From: JBDGPU01 sp042219525
GTDB taxonomy: Archaea > Halobacteriota > Halobacteria > Halobacteriales > Haloferacaceae
Assembly: GCA_042219525.1 (NCBI GenBank)
Contig: JBDGPU010000163.1
Coordinates: 1 to 8,267 of the forward strand
DNA length: 8,267 nucleotides
Direction: 5' to 3'
Notes under the pieces: model-generated
Database searches by the model: none
Told to the model about the DNA's origin: nothing
Seen by the model: the letters and a program-made list of their open reading frames with translations, nothing else
Shown here: positions 5,755 through 8,267 of the stretch, in pieces
How the letters are laid out: every line of letters starts with the position of its first letter
How positions within the stretch are numbered: the stretch's first letter is position 1
Translations under genes and position numbers: made by a program

Positions 5755-6846
5755 TTACTCGCCCGCCGCGCGCTCCATGCGGTACTCGACGGTGAGGAAC
5801 CGCCGGCCGAACACCGCCATCTCGTGACGGGCGCGGAGATCGGACTCGGCGGCCGAGGCTGAAGTGTTGTCGTCGATGGCACCGTCGCTGGCGCCGTCGC
5901 CCGCGCGGCTACTGGCGCCGTCACTGTCGCCCTCGCCGTCACTGTCGCCCTCGCCGTCGCCGTCACTGTCGCCCTCGCCGTCACCGTCGCCGTCGCCGTC
6001 ACTGTCGCCCTCGCCGTCACCGTCGCCGTCGTCCTTGCTCGTCGCCCCCGCGTTTTCGTCCCAGACGACGAAACGCTGGCTCATCGGGAGCCGGAAGGGG
6101 CCGAGCGGCGTGGCAAGGTACAGCCCAGGGTCGCCGCCGCCGTCGGTCGTCCACTCGATGCCGTCGTCCACGTTGCGAGCGCGGAGCACCGTGGAGAGGT
6201 TCCCGCCGGGTAGCGGGACGGCGATATTGACGAGGCGCTCCTCCTCTGTCTCGTAGGCGCCGTAGAGGGCGACGAAGACGGCCTCACGGTCGTCGTCGGG
6301 TGCGCGGGGTCCGGCAGCGTCGCCTCGCACGGTCGTCGTCCGGACCCAGCCCCGGACCTCCTCTCGGGGGTCACCGGGCACGTCGACGGCGACGAACCAG
6401 CTGTCGAGGGGGCGCCAGCCGCTGCCCCAGTTCGGCAGGTTCAGCTGCTCGATGCGGCTCGTGAGTCGCCCGGCCAGCGCCGCGCCGGTCCGGAAGCCGA
6501 ACGACCAGGTGACCCGGTAGTCCATCTCGTAGTCGGCGGTTTCCTCGTAGAATCGGCGGACCGACGGCTGGACGGCCTCGGGATCGAACGTGTCAGAGTC
6601 GAACTCCGCGAGGTCGTCGAGTTCGCCGTTCGGCGCCGGGGCCTCGCGGTCGACGAGCCCGCGTCGCTCGAGGAAGTCCGCGCCGACGTACCAGCCGGCA
6701 CGGATCGGTGAGAGCGGCACGTCCTTCGCGGCCGCCCGACTGCGACGGACGAGTCCGGCCAGCCACGCGACGGCGACCCAACCGAGGGTGAGTTTTCGCA
6801 GTCGACCGACGGCCAGTGTGCGAATCCACCCACGGAGTCTGCCCAT
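5755..6846 (-). CDS. Uncharacterised 363-aa haloarchaeal protein with acidic Asp-Gly repeat linker
   Basis: I do not recognise this family. The N-terminus is basic (MGRLRGWIRTLAVGRLRK) and is followed by a hydrophobic stretch (LGWVAVAWLAGLV, 21-33) with arginines on both sides. It could be one membrane anchor with the bulk of the protein on either face. Residues ~90-265 look like a folded, beta-rich domain with many Trp and Tyr (WSFGFRTG, LPNWGSGWRPLDSWFVAVDVPGD, GLYLATPLGPFRLPMSQRFVVWDE). Residues ~271-339 are an acidic low-complexity linker made of DG, EG and DSDG units. After it come RHEMAVFGRRFLTVEYRMER and the C-terminus, which read as a final strand pair of the same domain. No cysteine is present. 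The linker is encoded by an expanded hexamer repeat, annotated separately. The gene is divergent from ridA and shares a TATA palindrome with it. The function is unknown. Confidence 0.75.
   Translation of the reverse strand: MGRLRGWIRTLAVGRLRKLTLGWVAVAWLAGLVRRSRAAAKDVPLSPIRAGWYVGADFLERRGLVDREAPAPNGELDDLAEFDSDTFDPEAVQPSVRRFYEETADYEMDYRVTWSFGFRTGAALAGRLTSRIEQLNLPNWGSGWRPLDSWFVAVDVPGDPREEVRGWVRTTTVRGDAAGPRAPDDDREAVFVALYGAYETEEERLVNIAVPLPGGNLSTVLRARNVDDGIEWTTDGGGDPGLYLATPLGPFRLPMSQRFVVWDENAGATSKDDGDGDGEGDSDGDGDGDGEGDSDGDGEGDSDGEGDSDGASSRAGDGASDGAIDDNTSASAAESDLRARHEMAVFGRRFLTVEYRMERAAGE
5918..6030. repeat. Hexamer-based repeat inside the 363-aa protein gene
   Basis: The 18-mer TCACTGTCGCCCTCGCCG occurs exactly at 5921, 5939, 5963 and 5999, with GCCGTC hexamers between. 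The spacings of 18, 24 and 36 bp are all multiples of six, so gain or loss of units keeps the reading frame and the alternating Asp-Gly / Glu-Gly pattern on the minus strand. It looks like slippage-driven growth of a linker. Confidence 0.85.
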
Positions 6847-6867
6847 GTGGGAATTCGGGTCCGTACA

Positions 6868-6877
6868 TACTTAAGTA
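6868..6877. promoter_or_regulatory. Palindromic TATA box shared by divergent genes
   Basis: TACTTAAGTA is a perfect 10-bp palindrome in the 53-bp gap between the 363-aa protein gene (minus strand, ATG at 6846) and ridA (plus strand, ATG at 6900). Its centre is ~26.5 bp from one ATG and ~27.5 bp from the other. It is the only AT-rich element in the gap. It thus fits as a single TBP site serving two leaderless transcripts. Confidence 0.7.
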
Positions 6878-6899
6878 ATCTCGAAGGAAGAATGCGGAT

Positions 6900-7280
6900 A
6901 TGAAGGAAGTCATCGAAACGGACGACGCGGCTTCGGCGGTCGGGGCGTACAACCAGGCGACGACGAACGGCGAGCTCGTGTTCACGGCCGGCCAGATCCC
7001 GCTGACGCCGGACGGCGAGCTCCTCGCCGACGAGGACGTCGAGACACAGACGGAAGCGGCGCTCGACAACCTCGTGGCCATCCTCGACGAGGCCGGTGCC
7101 GGGCCGGAGGACGTCCTCAAGACGACGGTGTTCATGGCGGACATCGACGACTTCGACCGGATGAACGAGACGTACGCGAGCTACTTCGACGAGGAGCCGC
7201 CGGCCCGCTCGGCGGTGGAAGCCGGCGCGCTGCCGAAGGACGTCGCCGTCGAGATCGAGGCCGTCGCCACCATCGAGTAG
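6900..7280 (+). CDS. ridA: RidA family enamine/imine deaminase (YjgF/YER057c/UK114)
   Basis: This 126-aa protein matches the RidA family along its full length. Conserved marks are GAYNQA (15-20, usually GPYSQA), LVFTAGQIPLTPDGEL (26-41), TEAALDNLVAILDEAG (51-66) and VLKTTVFMADIDDF (72-85). ARSAVEAGALPKDVAVEIEAVA (102-123) has Arg103 and Glu120 in the positions of the substrate-carboxylate Arg and the catalytic Glu of active RidA. RidA is a cytosolic trimer that hydrolyses the enamine/imine intermediates released by threonine and serine dehydratases, forming 2-oxo acids and protecting PLP enzymes from 2-aminoacrylate. A threonine dehydratase gene lies 1.5 kb upstream on the same strand, which supports this role. 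The Pro-to-Ala change in the GPY motif is the only oddity noticed. The gene is co-directional with the small membrane protein gene 7 bp downstream. Confidence 0.93.
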   Translation: MKEVIETDDAASAVGAYNQATTNGELVFTAGQIPLTPDGELLADEDVETQTEAALDNLVAILDEAGAGPEDVLKTTVFMADIDDFDRMNETYASYFDEEPPARSAVEAGALPKDVAVEIEAVATIE

Positions 7281-7287
7281 CGCGAGC

Positions 7288-7563
7288 ATGAGCGACACCG
7301 GCGCATCGGACGAGGAGGGCGGTGACGCGGAAGGGGCCACTACGACTGGGCTGTCCCGGGGCGCGCGGCTCCGATCCGCGGCACTGTGGGGTGCAGCAGC
7401 CGCCCTGACGTTCCTGGTACTCGCGCAGGGCTACCTGCTCGTCGGCGGCAGCCTGCCGATCCAGCTCACCGGGCTGTTCGGCCTGGGACTGCTCGTCGGG
7501 CTCCTCGCGGCCGCGGTGACGTACGCGACGGAGCATCGCTTGACGGCGAAAAGAAGGGTTTAA
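7288..7563 (+). CDS. Small two-helix membrane protein, function unknown
   Basis: The 91-aa product has an acidic, disordered N-terminus (MSDTGASDEEGGDAEG) and a short basic stretch (RGARLR). Two hydrophobic helices follow, about residues 32-53 (ALWGAAAALTFLVLAQGYLLVG) and 60-79 (LTGLFGLGLLVGLLAAAVTY), and the tail is basic (HRLTAKRRV). By the positive-inside rule both termini would face the cytoplasm. I cannot name the family. It starts 7 bp after the ridA stop and has no visible ribosome binding site, so it is probably co-transcribed with ridA. Its own stop codon TAA lies within the TATA-like box of the downstream tRNA gene. The acidic N-terminus and codon usage match neighbouring real genes. 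Confidence 0.72.
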   Translation: MSDTGASDEEGGDAEGATTTGLSRGARLRSAALWGAAAALTFLVLAQGYLLVGGSLPIQLTGLFGLGLLVGLLAAAVTYATEHRLTAKRRV

Positions 7564-7564
7564 C
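7558..7564 (+). promoter_or_regulatory. TATA-like box of the tRNA-Ser gene
   Basis: GTTTAAC is centred 30 bp before the tRNA 5' end, which would give a leader of a few nucleotides. It includes the TAA stop codon (7561-7563) of the upstream membrane-protein gene. Confidence 0.5.
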
Positions 7565-7590
7565 AGTTCCACCGGATTACCATATAGTGA

Positions 7591-7672
7591 GCCGGGATGG
7601 CCGAGTGGTAAGGCGCACGCCTGGAAAGCGTGTTCCTTCACGGGATCAGGGGTTCAAATCCCCTTCCCGGCG
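7591..7672 (+). tRNA. tRNA-Ser (anticodon GGA)
   Basis: The 82-nt gene folds as a class II tRNA. The acceptor stem pairs GCCGGGA (7591-7597) with TCCCGGC (7665-7671), and the discriminator is G7672. The D arm is GCC...GGC around GAGTGGTAA. The anticodon stem CACGC/GCGTG encloses CTGGAAA (7621-7627), with anticodon GGA at 7623-7625, reading UCC and UCU. The long variable arm (TTCC/GGGA) marks it as Ser type, and the T arm is AGGGG-TTCAAAT-CCCCT. CCA is not encoded, as is usual in haloarchaea, and no intron is seen. Confidence 0.97.
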
Positions 7673-7759
7673 TTTCTTCATCGAATTTTATCGATAGTCG
7701 TGACGCTCGATAGCGATGGTCGCTAAGCGCTCTTGCTTTCGAATGAAAACGAGCGTTCT
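7673..7759. other. Spacer after tRNA-Ser, no gene seen
   Basis: This 87-bp stretch is less GC-rich than its surroundings. It starts with GTTTCTTCATCGAATTTTATCG, whose short T-runs (7674-7676 and 7686-7689) may end the tRNA transcript. TCGATAG occurs twice (7691-7697 and 7708-7714 approximately). I see no coding signal. Confidence 0.4.
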
Positions 7760-7980
7760 CGCATGCGACAACACAAAGCATGCGCGGAAAGCCCCAGCCG
7801 CTGAGCCGATCGCTTTCTGCGTGGTTGGTTCGGGTGTCGGTGCTTGCGACACCACTCGGCACACCTAGAAAGCCCCAGCCGCTGAGCGGTCACTTTCTGC
7901 GTGGTTTGGTTGGTGGTTGTCACTGGTGACACCACTCGGCACACCCAGAAAGCCCCAGCCGCTGAGCGGTCGCGCTGCTC
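7760..7980 (-). repeat. Right array: three tandem copies of the same ~81-bp repeat, inverted
   Basis: On the minus strand three copies follow each other, with the GCCCCAGCCG block at 7791, 7872 and 7952 (spacing 81 and 80 bp). The best copy (7906-7974) reads RDRSAAGAFWVCRVVSP followed by VTTTNQ, without a stop. The next copy has a TAG at 7865-7867 in place of the Trp codon and lies one base out of frame. The last copy, nearest the tRNA, reads SAAGAFRACFVLSHART in frame with the middle one. CGCATGC (7760-7766) and GCATGCG (7778-7784) in that last copy can form a 7-bp stem. The left-edge array is the same family in the opposite orientation. Confidence 0.82.
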
Positions 7981-8040
7981 GCTGCGCTCCTCACGGCTCA
8001 CTCGCTTCGCTCGTTCGCCGTTGCGGTGCTTGCATCGCAG
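7977..8040. repeat. Low-complexity CGCT/GCTC tract
   Basis: Between the array and the opposite-orientation copy lies a tract built from CGCTGCGCTCC, CACTCGCTTCGCTCG and similar short units. It can form many imperfect hairpins. A GTG at 8001 (minus strand) would open a reading frame MSREERSEQ that runs into the best repeat copy, but no promoter is apparent. Confidence 0.5.
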
Positions 8041-8046
8041 GGCGTC

Positions 8047-8070
8047 CCGCTCAGCGGCTGCCCCTTTCAG
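8047..8070 (+). repeat. Single repeat core in the opposite orientation to the right array
   Basis: CCGCTCAGCGGCTG followed by CCCCTTTCAG matches the reverse complement of the array core at 7948-7970, except that GGG is replaced by CCC at the centre. It has the same orientation as the left-edge array. With the core at 7948-7970 it forms a large inverted repeat around the low-complexity tract. Confidence 0.7.
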
Positions 8071-8201
8071 TCCCGCCCAGGAGTGGTGGCCGGGCGTCGC
8101 GCGCGGCAGCTGGTAGGCGGTCGCGGCGCGGGTGCGGTGGCGCGCGCGAGCAACGCGTGCGAGGGAGGGCGGGGCGCGCCGCGCGGTGTCTCCGTGAGCA
8201 G
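8071..8201. other. GC-extreme noncoding stretch, no gene seen
   Basis: This part is dominated by G and C, with runs such as GCGCGCGAGC and GGGCGGGGCGCGCC. Frames across it give low-complexity peptides without haloarchaeal acidic bias. I see no promoter, start codon context or RNA gene. Confidence 0.4.
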
Positions 8202-8222
8202 CGAGAGACCACAGGTCTCTCG
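8202..8222. repeat. Perfect 9-bp hairpin
   Basis: CGAGAGACC (8202-8210) and GGTCTCTCG (8214-8222) are exact reverse complements around ACA. No T-run follows, so it is not a typical archaeal terminator. Confidence 0.85.
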
Positions 8223-8226
8223 GGCA

Positions 8227-8249
8227 GCCGGCGCGCGACGCGCGCCGGC
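8227..8249. repeat. Perfect 10-bp GC-only hairpin
   Basis: GCCGGCGCGC (8227-8236) and GCGCGCCGGC (8240-8249) are exact reverse complements around GAC. The hairpin starts four bases after the preceding one. The pair would make a very stable double stem-loop in RNA or extruded DNA. Confidence 0.85.
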
Positions 8250-8267
8250 GACGAAGCGAACGGAGGG

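Noticed and set aside
6892..6903. Mini-frame ATG CGG ATA TGA overlapping the ridA start
   Set aside because: The expected transcription start from the palindromic TATA box is at about 6900, so this ATG would not be in the mRNA.
7638..7862. A 74-codon minus-strand frame crossing tRNA-Ser
   Set aside because: It runs antisense through the tRNA gene; its last residues are the translated complement of the T arm and acceptor stem. It only borrows the repeat sequence at its start.
7760..7980. CRISPR array
   Set aside because: Repeats of ~81 bp have no constant-length unique spacers between short identical repeats; similarity extends through the whole unit and decays gradually. No cas genes are present.
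1..8267. Insertion sequence or integrated element bounded by the edge arrays
   Set aside because: No transposase, integrase or target-site duplication is visible, and no duplicated tRNA 3' end is found in the window. The enclosed genes look chromosomal.

Overview
The window is a piece of a haloarchaeal (class Halobacteria) chromosome. The signs are very high GC with G/C-rich third codon positions, strongly acidic predicted proteins, promoters with a TATA-like box 26-30 bp before the start codon and almost no untranslated leader, and a class II tRNA-Ser without an encoded CCA. I cannot name the genus with confidence.

Layout. Positions 1-293 hold three head-to-tail copies of a decayed ~80-bp repeat. 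Two minus-strand membrane-protein genes follow: a 513-aa protein with a C-terminal SpoIIM/DUF95 domain (294-1835), preceded in transcription by a MATE-family exporter (1916-3307). A divergent promoter region with three perfect copies of a 16-bp repeat separates the exporter from a plus-strand gamma-glutamylcyclotransferase-like gene (3467-3955). After a 255-bp gap with T-runs and a TATA-like island comes a threonine dehydratase with an ACT domain (4211-5425). It converges, stop codon against stop codon, on a small winged-helix gene (5426-5710). A 363-aa uncharacterised protein with an expanded Asp-Gly linker (5755-6846) is divergent from ridA (6900-7280), and one 10-bp palindromic TATA box seems to serve both. 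ridA runs into a small two-helix membrane protein (7288-7563), then tRNA-Ser(GGA) (7591-7672).

The last ~500 bp (7760-8267) carry the same repeat family as the left edge, mostly in the opposite orientation. A GC-extreme stretch with two perfect hairpins follows. The repeat unit is ~81 bp (27 codons). Compared in one reading frame, distant copies differ mainly at third codon positions, yet most copies carry an in-frame stop or a frameshift. The unit therefore looks like a decayed short coding repeat rather than a CRISPR or an insertion sequence.

Functional links. Threonine dehydratase makes reactive enamine/imine intermediates and RidA hydrolyses them; the two genes lie 1.5 kb apart. The cyclotransferase-like enzyme may act on gamma-glutamyl compounds, notable because haloarchaea use gamma-glutamylcysteine as their main low-molecular-weight thiol. 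Otherwise the genes look like ordinary chromosomal haloarchaeal genes. The least explained parts of the window are the two edge arrays and the 16-bp triplication.
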